64,000 nt of DNA from Raineyella fluvialis (GCF_009646095.1 NZ_CP045725.1:3100001-3164000), one strand, 5' to 3'; shown: positions 36,442 through 45,360, counted from the first letter of the stretch. Translations and numbers: made by a program. Notes: generated from the sequence alone by a model not told the origin.

Positions 36442-37786
36442 ATGGCTCGTGCACATCCGACCACTCGGCTGTCCGCCGACGAGATCTGCCGCCATGGGCT
36501 CACGGCTCTGTCCATCGCGGTGATCGGCATCATGATCGTGGCCGGTCTGGGATTGACGCAGCAGGCCATCGGCGCCCACGGTGCGGAACCCGACGTCGCC
36601 ACGACCGCCGCGCCGGCGCGTGGGGATCGGTTGGTGGCCGTGGCCGCGAGCACCGTCACCTCCGCCAGACGCGATGACGCCAGGGCCGCCGCCGCGGAAA
36701 CCTCGATGACCCCCACCCCGTCCGCACGCCCCTCGTCGGGGCGGGGAGCGCGTCCGCCCCGTCGGCGAGCGGCACCTCCCCCTCGGGCCAGGCGTCATCG
36801 TCCGGCTCCGCATCATCGTCCGGCTCCGCTGGCGGTGCTACCGCCCCCTCGAAGGCCTCCACGTCGTCGGCTGCGAGCGGCGCGGGGTCCATCCCGAGTG
36901 GCGGGTCCGCCGACAGCGGCTACCTCGACACCGGCGCCGCGGTGGCGGCCAAGGCCTCGAACGGTCCGGCCGCGCCGGACTTCGACAAGGCCCTTGTCCA
37001 GCTTTCGGCCAAGGAACGCGAGGCGGGACAGCAGACCCGTGCCGAGCAGGCGGCCCAGGCGAACACCGAACTCGAGCAGGACAAGCGCACCGTGGACCAG
37101 GCCGGGGCGGCCACGAACATCCGTTCGGAGCAGGCACGTCTGGTCGACGAGAAGAAGAAGGCCGAGGCCGCCGCCGCACTGCTCAAGGCCCAGCAGGACG
37201 CGCTCGCCGCCGCGAAGCAGAGTGCCAGCAGTGCCAGCAACGCCACCAGTGCGGGGTCTGTCACTCTCCCGGACGGGACGCTGGTGCGTCCCTCGGCCGA
37301 CGGCACCTGGCCCCCGAGGTGCTCACTGCCCTGGCGAAGTTCGGCAAGACGCTGAACGGCGCCGGCTCGAAGGCCATCGGGAAGGCAGTGACGCCGATCG
37401 CCCCCGGCAGCTACAGCCTGGGTTCCCGGTGGGGTGCGGTCGGTATCTGGGCGACGTACCACACCGGCCAGGACTTCGTTGCGCCGATCGGCACCCCGAT
37501 CCGCGCAGCGGCCGACGGCGTGGTGCTGAGTCCGATCGCCGGGGCCTGGGCCGGTACGCACGTGATCATCGCCCACTCGGACGGGTCCACGCTGTACGCG
37601 CACATGCTCGCCACCACGGTCACGCCGGGGCAGACCGTCCACGCCGGTGACGTCATCGGGTTCGTCGGGCTGACCGGCCGTACGACCGGGGCACATCTCC
37701 ATTTCGAGTTCTATCCCAAGGGGAGCAGCCTGGCGACGCCGTACTCCGCCACGGATCCCCTGCTGTGGCTGGCCTCGCGGGGGTGA
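36442..37786 (+). CDS. Membrane-anchored M23-family peptidase (LytM-like), two frameshifts
   Basis: Three segments in three frames make one 448-aa protein. Segment 1: N-terminus with TM helix at about 22-43 (LTALSIAVIGIMIVAGLGLT). Segment 2: Ser/Gly/Ala linker, then an E/K/Q/A-rich coiled coil (AKEREAGQQTRAEQAAQANT). Segment 3: an M23 zinc peptidase domain with HTGQDFVAPIGTPI and GAHLHFEFYP. One base is missing in 36729-36741 (C4 or G4 run) and one in the C5 run at 37311-37315. The reconstructed architecture is that of divisome or cell-wall hydrolases cutting peptide cross-links. ATG 36442 has AGGGGG upstream. Confidence 0.8.
36792..36827. repeat. 18-bp tandem repeat, two copies
   Basis: Two 18-bp units differing at one base encode ASSSGS twice in the Ser/Gly linker of the M23 peptidase gene. 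Confidence 0.6.
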
Positions 37787-37835
37787 CGGCCTGACCGTCG
37801 GCCGGCCATCGGGCGGTGCGCCCAGGAGGAGGAGG

Positions 37836-38264
37836 TCAGCGGGGCAGGAGTTCCGCATCCGCGAGGGTGAGTTCGAGGCGGTTGCGTTCGACGGCGTCGA
37901 TGCTCACCTCCACGGTCCAGCGGTCGAGCGACCAGCGGTAGATCTGGTCGCACTGGCCGGTCAGGACATGGGGATCACCGAAGATCGTCGCCATCTCCCG
38001 GACGAGTTCATGCTGCTCGGCCTCGATCCGATCCGGTTCGACCGGCAGGCTCGCGGTCACCGTGGCGACCCTGCCGTGCCAACCGTCCCAGCGCCCCGGC
38101 CCGATGCCCTCGATGGACAGCACCCCCTCGGTCGGGTCCTCTGCCGGGTCGCAGGTCCGCTCCTCCGCCCCGATCGCCGCCCAGAGGGTCCCGCGGTCCG
38201 CGATCGACACGAAGCCGGCCTGGGCGCAACGCTCGCCGAAGCCCAGCAGCGGATGATCGAACAT
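37836..38264 (-). CDS. Conserved-looking hypothetical protein
   Basis: 142 aa, no TM or signal. Starts MFDHPLLGFGERCAQAG; central GRWDGWHGRVATVTASLPVE; ends with RWTVEVSIDAVERNRLELTL. I do not recognise the family. ATG 38264 is well supported by GAGGAGG at 7 nt, and the in-frame extension to 38471 runs across the divergent metX promoter region, so it is excluded. It converges with the M23 gene and diverges from metX. Confidence 0.7.
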   Translation of the reverse strand: MFDHPLLGFGERCAQAGFVSIADRGTLWAAIGAEERTCDPAEDPTEGVLSIEGIGPGRWDGWHGRVATVTASLPVEPDRIEAEQHELVREMATIFGDPHVLTGQCDQIYRWSLDRWTVEVSIDAVERNRLELTLADAELLPR

Positions 38265-38406
38265 GGCCGCCTCCTCCCGTCGACCCGGCCGTCCGGAGGA
38301 CCACCGTGGATCCTTCATCCTAGTCGCCGGGACCGGCTGAAACCGATGGTCAGGCCCAGGCTCCGAACGCGGACGAGTCCACCCCGTCGTTCCGGAAAGT
38401 GACACA

Positions 38407-39591
38407 ATGCACGGCATGACGTCGCGACCCCAGTCCGCCGAGGATTCGGTGGGGATCGTCGAGCAGTGCACGGTCCGGTTGTTCGAAGGTGAGCGCCCGC
38501 TCGTCCTGGCGAGTGGTGCGGTGCTGGCGGAGGTCGACGTCGCCTACGAGACGTACGGCACCCTCAACGACACCCGGGACAACGCCATCTTCATCTGCCA
38601 TGCGTTGACCGGTGACGCCCACGCGGCCGGCCTGCACCGGGACGACGACCACCGCCCGGGCTGGTGGGACACGATGATCGGCCCTGGCAAGCCGATCGAC
38701 ACCGACCGCTTCTTCGTCATCGCGGACAACCTGCTCGGCGGGTGCCAGGGCACCACTGGCCCTGCCTCCACCGACCCGGCCACCGGTCGTCCGTACGGGC
38801 TCGACTTCCCTCTGCTCCAGATCGCCGACTTCGTCACCGTCCACCGGGCGCTGCTCGCCCATCTCGGGGTGGAGCAACTGTTGTCCGTGGTCGGGGGGTC
38901 GATGGGCGGTATGCAGGCGCTGCAGTGGGCCCTGTCCTTCCCCGAGCAGGTGGGCAGTGCGGTCATCATCGCGGCCTCGAGCCGGCTCAACGCGCAGAAC
39001 ATCGCCTTCTCCGCTGTCGCGCGTGAGTCGATCATGCGTGATCCCGGCTTCGCGGGTGGCAGGTATCTCGAGGTCGGGACCAGCCCCGACACCGGGTTGT
39101 CGATCGCCCGGATGATGGCGCACATCACGTACCAGTCCGAGGCCGGCATGAACCAGAAGTTCGGCCGCCGGTTCCAGTTCGGCGAGGATGCCCGTCGCGG
39201 GTTCGGGGTCGACTTCGCGGTGGAGAGCTACCTCGACCACCAGGGTCGGGTCTTCCTCTCCCGCTTCGACGCGTTGTCCTACCTCTACCTCACGCGGGTG
39301 ATGGACTACTTCGACCCGTTCGCGGACGACGACGCCGCCGCGGCGCTCGCCGAGGTCGGGTCGCCGTGCCTGGTGCTCTCCTTCGACAGCGACTGGCGCT
39401 TCGACACCAGCCACTCCCGCGCCATCGTCCGGGAACTCGAGCGCCAGCGGGTGCCGGTGAGCTTCCGCGAGATCCGCTCGCCCTGGGGGCATGATTCGTT
39501 CCTGCTGACCATCGACGACTACCACCGGACGGTGGCGGCCTTCCTCCGCAGGGTGGCGGAGGAACGACCGGCGAAGGAGACCCGGCGATGA
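38407..39591 (+). CDS. metX: Homoserine O-acetyltransferase
   Basis: 394 aa alpha/beta hydrolase that acetylates homoserine with acetyl-CoA for methionine synthesis. CHALTGDAHAAG, DNLLGGCQGTTGPAS and the nucleophile elbow VVGGSMGGMQALQWALSFPE are diagnostic. The Asp/His of the triad lie in SFDSDWRFDTSHS and SPWGHDSFLL. ATG 38407 or 38416 could be the start; neither has a clear Shine-Dalgarno. The 3' end overlaps metW by ATGA. I looked for a SAM riboswitch in the 38265-38406 leader and saw none. Confidence 0.93.
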   Translation: MHGMTSRPQSAEDSVGIVEQCTVRLFEGERPLVLASGAVLAEVDVAYETYGTLNDTRDNAIFICHALTGDAHAAGLHRDDDHRPGWWDTMIGPGKPIDTDRFFVIADNLLGGCQGTTGPASTDPATGRPYGLDFPLLQIADFVTVHRALLAHLGVEQLLSVVGGSMGGMQALQWALSFPEQVGSAVIIAASSRLNAQNIAFSAVARESIMRDPGFAGGRYLEVGTSPDTGLSIARMMAHITYQSEAGMNQKFGRRFQFGEDARRGFGVDFAVESYLDHQGRVFLSRFDALSYLYLTRVMDYFDPFADDDAAAALAEVGSPCLVLSFDSDWRFDTSHSRAIVRELERQRVPVSFREIRSPWGHDSFLLTIDDYHRTVAAFLRRVAEERPAKETRR

Positions 39592-40187
39592 CCTTGCGCC
39601 CCGACCAGACGGTCGTCACCCGCTTCGTCCCGAACGGGTCACGGGTACTGGACCTCGGCTGCGGTCACGGCAGCCTGATGCGTCACCTGATGGACCGACG
39701 CGGGTGCACCGGCACCGGTGTGGAGATCGACCCGGACGCCGTCGTCGATGCGATCGGCAAGGGTGTCCCGCTGATCGAGCTCGACATCGACCGGGAGCTC
39801 GACCAGTTCGGCGACAAGTCCTACGACGTGGTCATCCTGTCGCGGGTGCTGCAGGCCACGTACAAGCCTCGGGACGTGCTCACCGAGATGGCCAGGATCG
39901 GCTCCCGGTGCATCGTGTCGGTGCCGAATTTCGGCTACTGGCGGCATCGTTGGGTGCTGATGCGCGGCCGGATGCCGATGTCACGCGAACTGCCGCATGC
40001 CTGGTACGACACGCCCAACATCCACCTGTCCACTCTGGCGGACCTCGAGGACCTGTTCGACGTCGTCGGCCTGGACGTGTGGGAACGGCGGCTCTCGAAC
40101 CCGGACGGACGCCAACGTCATTATCCGGCCCGGTGGGCGAACGTGATGGCGGCGAACGCGATCTACGTGCTCACCCCGCGCTCCTGA
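39588..40187 (+). CDS. metW: Methionine biosynthesis protein MetW
   Basis: 199 aa class I methyltransferase-fold protein. VLDLGCGHGSLMRHLMDR is the SAM-binding loop; SYDVVILSRVLQATYKPRDV and VSVPNFGYWRHRWVLMRGRM are conserved in MetW. It is thought to partner MetX in homoserine acylation. Start overlaps the metX stop (ATGA), so the two are translationally coupled, as in many proteobacteria. Confidence 0.9.
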   Translation: MTLRPDQTVVTRFVPNGSRVLDLGCGHGSLMRHLMDRRGCTGTGVEIDPDAVVDAIGKGVPLIELDIDRELDQFGDKSYDVVILSRVLQATYKPRDVLTEMARIGSRCIVSVPNFGYWRHRWVLMRGRMPMSRELPHAWYDTPNIHLSTLADLEDLFDVVGLDVWERRLSNPDGRQRHYPARWANVMAANAIYVLTPRS

Positions 40188-40227
40188 CCCACCGGCCCGC
40201 CGGAGGAGCCTCGAAGCGCCGGGTCGT

Positions 40228-40893
40228 CTAGCGTCCCGGCCCCGGGCCCCCGTCGCCCTGACGCCCAGAGGGGCGGGCGGTCGGATGCTTCTCCGCAGCC
40301 TTCCTCGCCCCCGCCGCGAGCCACCCCTTGAACAGCGGCGTCAACAGACGCGGCATCACCAGGTAGGTCATGGCGACGGTGATGCTCACGGTGATGATGG
40401 CCGTACGGAGCAGGAACGGCACCGGAGCCAGGAGGGGACGCCCGTCCGGTAGGACCGGCAGGGTGCTGAGCAGCCAGATGAACAGCGTCGCAGTGGGCCA
40501 GATGCCGACCCAGGTGACGAATCCCATCCGATGCCGCGGCGGGGTCATCGTGGCAGGCACGACCGCCGGCTCGAACCAGGCCTCGAGCCCGGTGAGCCGC
40601 CGGTGCGTGGGCTCACCCTCAGCCACCGCGTGCATCCGCTCGAGGATGCCCTGGCGTTCCGGGCTGTCGTCCCAGGCAGCGAAACCGGTGTCGTCCCGAT
40701 ACCGGACAACGACGTGGTAAGCCTGGCCCGGCTCCTCCGGCGGGATGAGATCGGCGCCGAGGAAACCGGGCTTCTCCCGCATCAGGGAGAACATCTCCCG
40801 CACGAGGTCCTCGTACTCGTGCTCATGCGAGGGCTTCGCGTAGCGGGTCGCGATCCGGGTGACGGCCGTCGGCTCCGGCGTGAGGTGGGTCAT
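40228..40893 (-). CDS. ABM-domain protein with two C-terminal membrane helices
   Basis: 221 aa. N-terminal antibiotic-biosynthesis monooxygenase (dimeric ferredoxin-like) fold, about 8-100: PSHEHEYEDLVREMFSLMRE and YHVVVRYRDDTGFAAWDDSP. Then two hydrophobic helices (about 127-147 and 158-183) and a basic Gly/Pro tail. ABM-TM fusions are seen in some actinobacteria without a known substrate. ATG 40893 follows GGAAGGCACC. An upstream in-frame extension lies in the exonuclease gene's shadow. Confidence 0.8.
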   Translation of the reverse strand: MTHLTPEPTAVTRIATRYAKPSHEHEYEDLVREMFSLMREKPGFLGADLIPPEEPGQAYHVVVRYRDDTGFAAWDDSPERQGILERMHAVAEGEPTHRRLTGLEAWFEPAVVPATMTPPRHRMGFVTWVGIWPTATLFIWLLSTLPVLPDGRPLLAPVPFLLRTAIITVSITVAMTYLVMPRLLTPLFKGWLAAGARKAAEKHPTARPSGRQGDGGPGPGR

Positions 40894-40924
40894 GGTGCCT
40901 TCCAGGTGTGAGGGGGACGCAGGG

Positions 40925-41857
40925 TCAGAGGCCGAGGGCCTGGGTGAGCCGGCTGGCGGGGGAGGCCAGTCCGTACTCAGCCACGAGGCGCTCCCAGCCG
41001 GCAGGGTCGGCGACGGCACGGGGGAGGCGCAGGTCATCGGGACCGAGCCCCAGGTCGAGGTCCTGCTTGATCCGGATCACCCGCGGCGCCACGTCGAGAT
41101 ACCCGGCCGCCGCCTCGATCCCCTCGGCCTGACGAGCGGTCAGCCCGCCCTTCTCGACCGCACCGTCGGCGGCGGCACGCCTGACCCCGGTCAGGTCGCC
41201 GTAGCGGGCCAGAAGCCTGGCGGCGGTACGGTCGCCGATGCCGGGCACGCCAGGGATCCCGTCGGAGCTGTCGCCGCGCAAGGCTGCCAGGTCCACGTAC
41301 GCAGCGGCATCGACCCCGTACGCCTCGCGCACCTCGGCCTCGTGGATCTCACGCCACCCGGGCGTCCGGCCCACCGGGGTGAGCAGCGCGACGCCGGCAG
41401 CGTCATCGACCAGTTGGGTGAAGTCCCGGTCCCCACTGGCCAGCAGCACCGGCCCGGTGCCCCGGAAGAGCACGGTGAGCGTGCCCATCACGTCGTCGGC
41501 CTCGGCTCCCGTCGCGCCGAGGACAGGCAGCCCGAGGGCCTCGAGGACCTGGCGAATGACCCCGATCTGCGGGACAAGGTCGTCAGGGATCTGTTCGGTG
41601 CGACCGTCGGGTGCGACCCTGTGGGCCTTGTAGGAGGCCATCAGCTCGACCCTCCACGCCGGCCGCCAGTCCGCGTCCCAGGCACACGCCAGGTGGGTGG
41701 GATGGCGCTCCTCCAGCAGGCGGGCAAGGGTGTCGAGAGTTCCGCGGACGGCGTTGACCGGCTCCCCGGTGGGACTGCGAAGGGTTGCGGGCACCCCGTG
41801 GAAGGCCCGGAAGAAGAGATAGGACGTGTCGACGGCGAGCAGATGCGGGGTGGCCAT
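40925..41857 (-). CDS. 5'-3' exonuclease (PolA N-domain-like, stand-alone)
   Basis: 310 aa PIN/FEN-like nuclease. Metal-binding acidic residues appear in LAVDTSYLFFRAFHG, CAWDADWRPAWR, GAEADDVMGTLTVL and ASGDRDFTQLVDD; the H3TH motif is SDGIPGVPGIGDRTAARLLA. It removes 5' flaps or RNA from Okazaki fragments; as a stand-alone protein it may complement Pol I. It is 31 nt upstream of the ABM gene in the same direction. ATG 41857 chosen; a longer in-frame extension overlaps the divergent hotdog gene. Confidence 0.9.
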   Translation of the reverse strand: MATPHLLAVDTSYLFFRAFHGVPATLRSPTGEPVNAVRGTLDTLARLLEERHPTHLACAWDADWRPAWRVELMASYKAHRVAPDGRTEQIPDDLVPQIGVIRQVLEALGLPVLGATGAEADDVMGTLTVLFRGTGPVLLASGDRDFTQLVDDAAGVALLTPVGRTPGWREIHEAEVREAYGVDAAAYVDLAALRGDSSDGIPGVPGIGDRTAARLLARYGDLTGVRRAAADGAVEKGGLTARQAEGIEAAAGYLDVAPRVIRIKQDLDLGLGPDDLRLPRAVADPAGWERLVAEYGLASPASRLTQALGL

Positions 41858-41967
41858 GGGGTCATCCTGCCGCCGACCGGTCCCACCCGCCAGCGAACCG
41901 GAGGACGAGGAGTCGGGGGTCCGCGTCGCTGACGGAGAGCCGGGGCGATCGGGGGGCGGGCGACCGG

Positions 41968-41973
41968 TATCGT
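41968..41973 (+). promoter_or_regulatory. -10 element for the hotdog gene
   Basis: TATCGT, exactly 7 nt before ATG 41981. No Shine-Dalgarno, so the transcript is probably leaderless. Confidence 0.42.
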
Positions 41974-41980
41974 GGAGCCC

Positions 41981-42586
41981 ATGAGCGATCCCCGCATCGG
42001 CCTCAGCGTCACCCATCGTCGGTACGTCGGCCACAACCACACCCACTACTCGGGCAGCCAGGTCGATCATTCGTACACGATGTCGCTGCTGTCCGATGCG
42101 GCCACCGAGGTGTGCATCCGCACCGATTCCGATGAGGGCGCCGTGGTGGCGTACGACGAGATCGACTTCCTTGCCCCGATCTATGCGGGTGACGTCCTCG
42201 AGGTCGAGGCGTTCGTCGTGGGTGTCGGCAGCACCAGCCGTGAGCTGGGCATGGAGGCCCGGGTGATCTGCCGCGAGGCCCAGCGCCTCGACGAGACCAC
42301 CACGAAGCTGGCCCCGACCGCCTCGTACGTGCTCGAGCATCCGCTCGTCGTCGCGCGGGCGAACGCCACGGTCGTGGTGGCCAATCCTCTGCCCGAGCCT
42401 CCCACGCCGTGGGGCAGCCAGGTCGCCGAGGTCCCGGACCGCCCGCCGCTCGATGCGAAGGCGGGATTGAGGGATCTCCAGGAAACCTGGCTCCGGTGGA
42501 CCCGGGACGCCCGTGAACAGATCGAGAAGCGCGCCGCGGACCTGCGGTCGCGAGCCCAGTCCGCAGTCGACCACAACGAGGAATGA
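41981..42586 (+). CDS. Hotdog-fold protein resembling 3-aminobutyryl/beta-alanyl-CoA ammonia-lyase
   Basis: 201 aa. The N-terminal 120 residues (GHNHTHYSGSQVDHSYTMSL, ATEVCIRTDSDEGAVVAYDE, DFLAPIYAGDVLEVEAFVVG, STSREL) match the hotdog pattern of amino-acyl-CoA ammonia-lyases (Kal/Acl). These add or remove ammonia across a CoA enoyl bond. The C-terminal 60 residues (with WGSQVAEVPDRPPLDAKAG and a charged helix) are an extension. Another thioesterase-like role is possible. Its stop overlaps the Ppm gene start (ATGA) although the functions appear unrelated. Confidence 0.72.
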   Translation: MSDPRIGLSVTHRRYVGHNHTHYSGSQVDHSYTMSLLSDAATEVCIRTDSDEGAVVAYDEIDFLAPIYAGDVLEVEAFVVGVGSTSRELGMEARVICREAQRLDETTTKLAPTASYVLEHPLVVARANATVVVANPLPEPPTPWGSQVAEVPDRPPLDAKAGLRDLQETWLRWTRDAREQIEKRAADLRSRAQSAVDHNEE

Positions 42587-43413
42587 CACCCGACATGACT
42601 GAACCCACCACCCAGACCGGCACTGCCCAGCAGACCCGTGAGGGCTCCGAGCGCCGGATCCTGGTCTGCATCCCCACCTACAACGAGGCTCAGAACATCG
42701 AGTCCATCGTGGGTCGGCTCCGCGCCGCCGTCCCGGCCGCCGATGTCGTCGTCGTCGACGACAACTCCCCGGACGGCACCGGCGACATCGCCGATCGCCT
42801 GGCCGCAGGGGACACCCGGGTGCACGTGCTGCACCGCAAGGGCAAGGAGGGCCTGGCAGCGGCGTACGTCGCCGCCTTCCGCTGGGGGCTGGAGCAGGGC
42901 TTCGACGTGCTGGTGGAGATGGACGCGGACGGTTCGCACCGCCCGGAGGAGCTGCCGCGGCTGCTCGAGGCGCTCGAACGGGCGGACATGGTCAAGGGCT
43001 CCCGTTGGGTGCCAGGCGGCACAGTGGTGAACTGGCCGAAGTCGCGGGAGTACCTCTCCCGGGCCGGCAACCTCTACACCCGGATCGCGCTCGGCGTGCG
43101 GGTGAAGGACATCACCGGTGGCTTCAACGTCTTCCGGGCCCAGACCCTGCGCGACATCGGCCTCGACAACATCGCTGCGGCCGGTTACTTCTTCCAGACC
43201 GACATGACGATCAACACCATCGAGGCCGGGCATTCCGTGGTTGAGGTGCCGATCACGTTCGAGGAGCGCCAGTACGGGGAGTCGAAGCTCGACAAGAGCA
43301 TCTTCGTCGAGTCGCTCGCCCGGACCACGGCTTGGGGCCTGAAGCGGCGTCGTGCCCAGCTGGCCCGTCTGACGGGGCGGGGCCGCAAGCCCGGCGTGAC
43401 CCCCGCCTCGTGA
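42583..43413 (+). CDS. Polyprenol monophosphomannose synthase (GT2)
   Basis: 276 aa GT2 enzyme transferring mannose from GDP-mannose to polyprenyl phosphate, the donor for actinobacterial lipomannan and protein O-mannosylation. ILVCIPTYNEAQNIESIV, VVVDDNSPDGTGDIADRL, EMDADGSHRPEELPRLL and GSRWVPGGTVVNWPKSREYL are diagnostic (Dpm1/Ppm1). The Lnt-like N-acyltransferase domain of mycobacterial Ppm1 is absent here. The ATG at 42583 is coupled to the upstream stop; ATG 42595 is an alternative. Confidence 0.92.
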   Translation: MTPDMTEPTTQTGTAQQTREGSERRILVCIPTYNEAQNIESIVGRLRAAVPAADVVVVDDNSPDGTGDIADRLAAGDTRVHVLHRKGKEGLAAAYVAAFRWGLEQGFDVLVEMDADGSHRPEELPRLLEALERADMVKGSRWVPGGTVVNWPKSREYLSRAGNLYTRIALGVRVKDITGGFNVFRAQTLRDIGLDNIAAAGYFFQTDMTINTIEAGHSVVEVPITFEERQYGESKLDKSIFVESLARTTAWGLKRRRAQLARLTGRGRKPGVTPAS

Positions 43414-43464
43414 CCCGATCGCCGGTTCCCGCCGGCGGCGGGACCGATTGACCCGGCAGACAGA

Positions 43465-43503
43465 CAGCGAGCCCCGGACCTGGTGGTGGTCCGGGGCTCG
43501 CTG
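43465..43503. terminator. Bidirectional terminator
   Basis: Perfect 16-bp stem CAGCGAGCCCCGGACC / GGTCCGGGGCTCGCTG with a 7-nt loop between the convergent Ppm and rbpA genes. Confidence 0.85.
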
Positions 43504-43534
43504 GTCTCGGCGACGGCGCCTCAGCGCCGACCGC

Positions 43535-43924
43535 TCAGCGCTGCTTCTTCGAGGGGGGAGTCGTCCGGCGCATGTACTCGTCGGTGCTGACCGCGCCCGT
43601 GGTGCGGACCTCCTCGAGCCGCTCGGAGAGCAGCTCCTCCAGATCGGCGAGGGAACGTCGCTCGAGGAGCATGTCCCAGTGCGTCCGCGCGGGCTTGGTC
43701 TCCTTGACCTCCCCTACCGATCCGTCCGATCGGCTGGCCTCCTGACCGCACCGGGGGCATTCCCAGACGGTCGGCAACTCGGCCTCCTCGGCGAAGATCA
43801 TCTCGAAGTGGTGTCCCTGGGGGCAGTCGAAGCCCACTTCCTGGCGCGGGGCGAAGTCGACGCCCACCTCGTCCTCGAAACTCTTGGATCCGAGGCCGGA
43901 TCCGCGCAGAGAACGATCAGCCAT
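43535..43924 (-). CDS. rbpA: RNA polymerase-binding protein RbpA
   Basis: 129 aa. N-terminal RGSGLGSKSFEDEVGVDFAP, a zinc core DCPQGHHFEMIF plus WECPRCGQEA, basic linker and a C-terminal sigma-interaction helix (KPARTHWDMLLERRSLADLE). RbpA stabilises open complexes with the principal sigma factor and is confined to Actinobacteria, so it is a strong taxonomic marker. A very strong AGGAGGT precedes the ATG, and a TTGACC -35-like element lies 24-29 nt further up. Confidence 0.95.
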   Translation of the reverse strand: MADRSLRGSGLGSKSFEDEVGVDFAPRQEVGFDCPQGHHFEMIFAEEAELPTVWECPRCGQEASRSDGSVGEVKETKPARTHWDMLLERRSLADLEELLSERLEEVRTTGAVSTDEYMRRTTPPSKKQR

Positions 43925-43995
43925 GTGCTACCTCCTAGGATTGCTGGCCCGACAGGTCAACGCGTACGGTGACCCGGTTGTTCCGGGCCGCGGGC

Positions 43996-45360
43996 CTACC
44001 GGTCGTCGTCCAGCGTAGCGGTCCGGGCCAAGACCGCGCCGGACCTTCCCTTGGCGGCCGGCACCTGCAGCAGGAGGACGGCACCGGCCACCAGGATCAG
44101 GATGATCGCCACGATGCCCCACCGATCCTGGTGGGTGAGACCGGCGAACAGCCCGAACAGCGCCGGCGACAGGAACGACACCGCGCGCCCGGACGTCGTG
44201 TAGAGACCGAACATCTGGCCCTGGTGCTCCAGGGGCGCCATCCGCGCGAGCATGGATCGTGAGGACGACTGCGCCGGACCGACGAAGAGGCACAGGGCGA
44301 GACCGAAGACCCAGAACATCGCGAGGCTGTGCACGAACAGCAGGACCGTCGCGGCAGCGATCAGGCCGATGATCGATCCCAGGATCACGGGTCGCGCACC
44401 CAGCCGATCCTCCAGGAGGCCGCCGGCACCGGCCCCGAGCGCCGCCACGATGTTGGCCGCCACGCCGAAGAGAAGCACAGCGCTCGACGGCATGCCGTAG
44501 ACGCTGACGGCGAGGACAGCGCCGAACGTGAACACCGCCGCCAGGCCGTCCCGGTAGATCGCCGAGGCGATCAGGAACCGGACGGCATCCGGGTCACCGC
44601 GCCACAGGTCGCGGACGTCGTGGGCGAGTCGACGGTACGCGCCGACCAGACCGGCGCGGGCCGATCGGGGGGCGGCGTCCGGATCCGGGACGGCCAGGAA
44701 GACCGGGATCGCGAAGACCAGGTACCAGGCGGCGACGACGAGGCAGACGATCCGTACGCCCAGGCCGTCGGTGGAGGGCACACCGAGCCAGTTGCCGCGG
44801 GCGATGATGCCGAAGTAGGCGAGGAGCAGCAGGAAGATGCTGCCGGTGTAGCCCATGGCCCAACCCAGCCCCGAGATCCGGCCCATGTCGTCGTCCTCGG
44901 AGACCTGCTTGAGCATGGCGTAGTAGGAGACGTTGCTGAACTCGGCGGCGATCGTGCCGATGCCGAGCAGGACCAGGCCGGCGACGAGGAAGGCCGGCTG
45001 CGGTCGGATCGCGAACATCGCGGCGGTCGCGGCGATGACGACGGCGGTCCACAACGCCAGGCTGCGGCGCCGGCCGCCCCCGTCGGCCTGCTGGCCCATG
45101 ATCGGCGCCGTCACGGCGATGACCGCGCCGGCCAGCGCGGTCGAGATGCTGAGGGCGGTCGCTCCGCTGAGCGCGCCGTCCTTGGCGGCGACCGCCCCGG
45201 TGAGATAGGTCGAGAAGACGAAGGTGACGATCACCGAGTGGAACGCCGACGACCCCCAGTCGTACGACACCCAGGACCAGATCCTGGCCCGCCGCCCGAA
45301 GCGTTCGTGGAGGGAACGGCGCCCGTGGCCCGCCGCGATCCTGGTGTCACTGCCGGCCAT
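43996..45360 (-). CDS. MFS transporter, UMF1/Atg22-like
   Basis: 454 aa with about 12 TM helices. WSWVSYDWGSSAFHSVIVTF at the N-terminus is the family signature, followed by APIMGQQADGGGRRR (loop 2-3 motif) and a FVGPAQSSSRSMLARMAP segment after helix 9. Substrate unknown; members are putative amino acid or vacuolar-type effluxers. ATG 45360 overlaps the GDPD gene end by 14 nt, so they are co-transcribed. Confidence 0.85.
   Translation of the reverse strand: MAGSDTRIAAGHGRRSLHERFGRRARIWSWVSYDWGSSAFHSVIVTFVFSTYLTGAVAAKDGALSGATALSISTALAGAVIAVTAPIMGQQADGGGRRRSLALWTAVVIAATAAMFAIRPQPAFLVAGLVLLGIGTIAAEFSNVSYYAMLKQVSEDDDMGRISGLGWAMGYTGSIFLLLLAYFGIIARGNWLGVPSTDGLGVRIVCLVVAAWYLVFAIPVFLAVPDPDAAPRSARAGLVGAYRRLAHDVRDLWRGDPDAVRFLIASAIYRDGLAAVFTFGAVLAVSVYGMPSSAVLLFGVAANIVAALGAGAGGLLEDRLGARPVILGSIIGLIAAATVLLFVHSLAMFWVFGLALCLFVGPAQSSSRSMLARMAPLEHQGQMFGLYTTSGRAVSFLSPALFGLFAGLTHQDRWGIVAIILILVAGAVLLLQVPAAKGRSGAVLARTATLDDDR

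Noticed and set aside
38265-38406. SAM-responsive riboswitch ahead of metX
   Set aside because: I looked for paired stems and conserved SAM-I/IV/II-like blocks and found none in the 142-nt gap.
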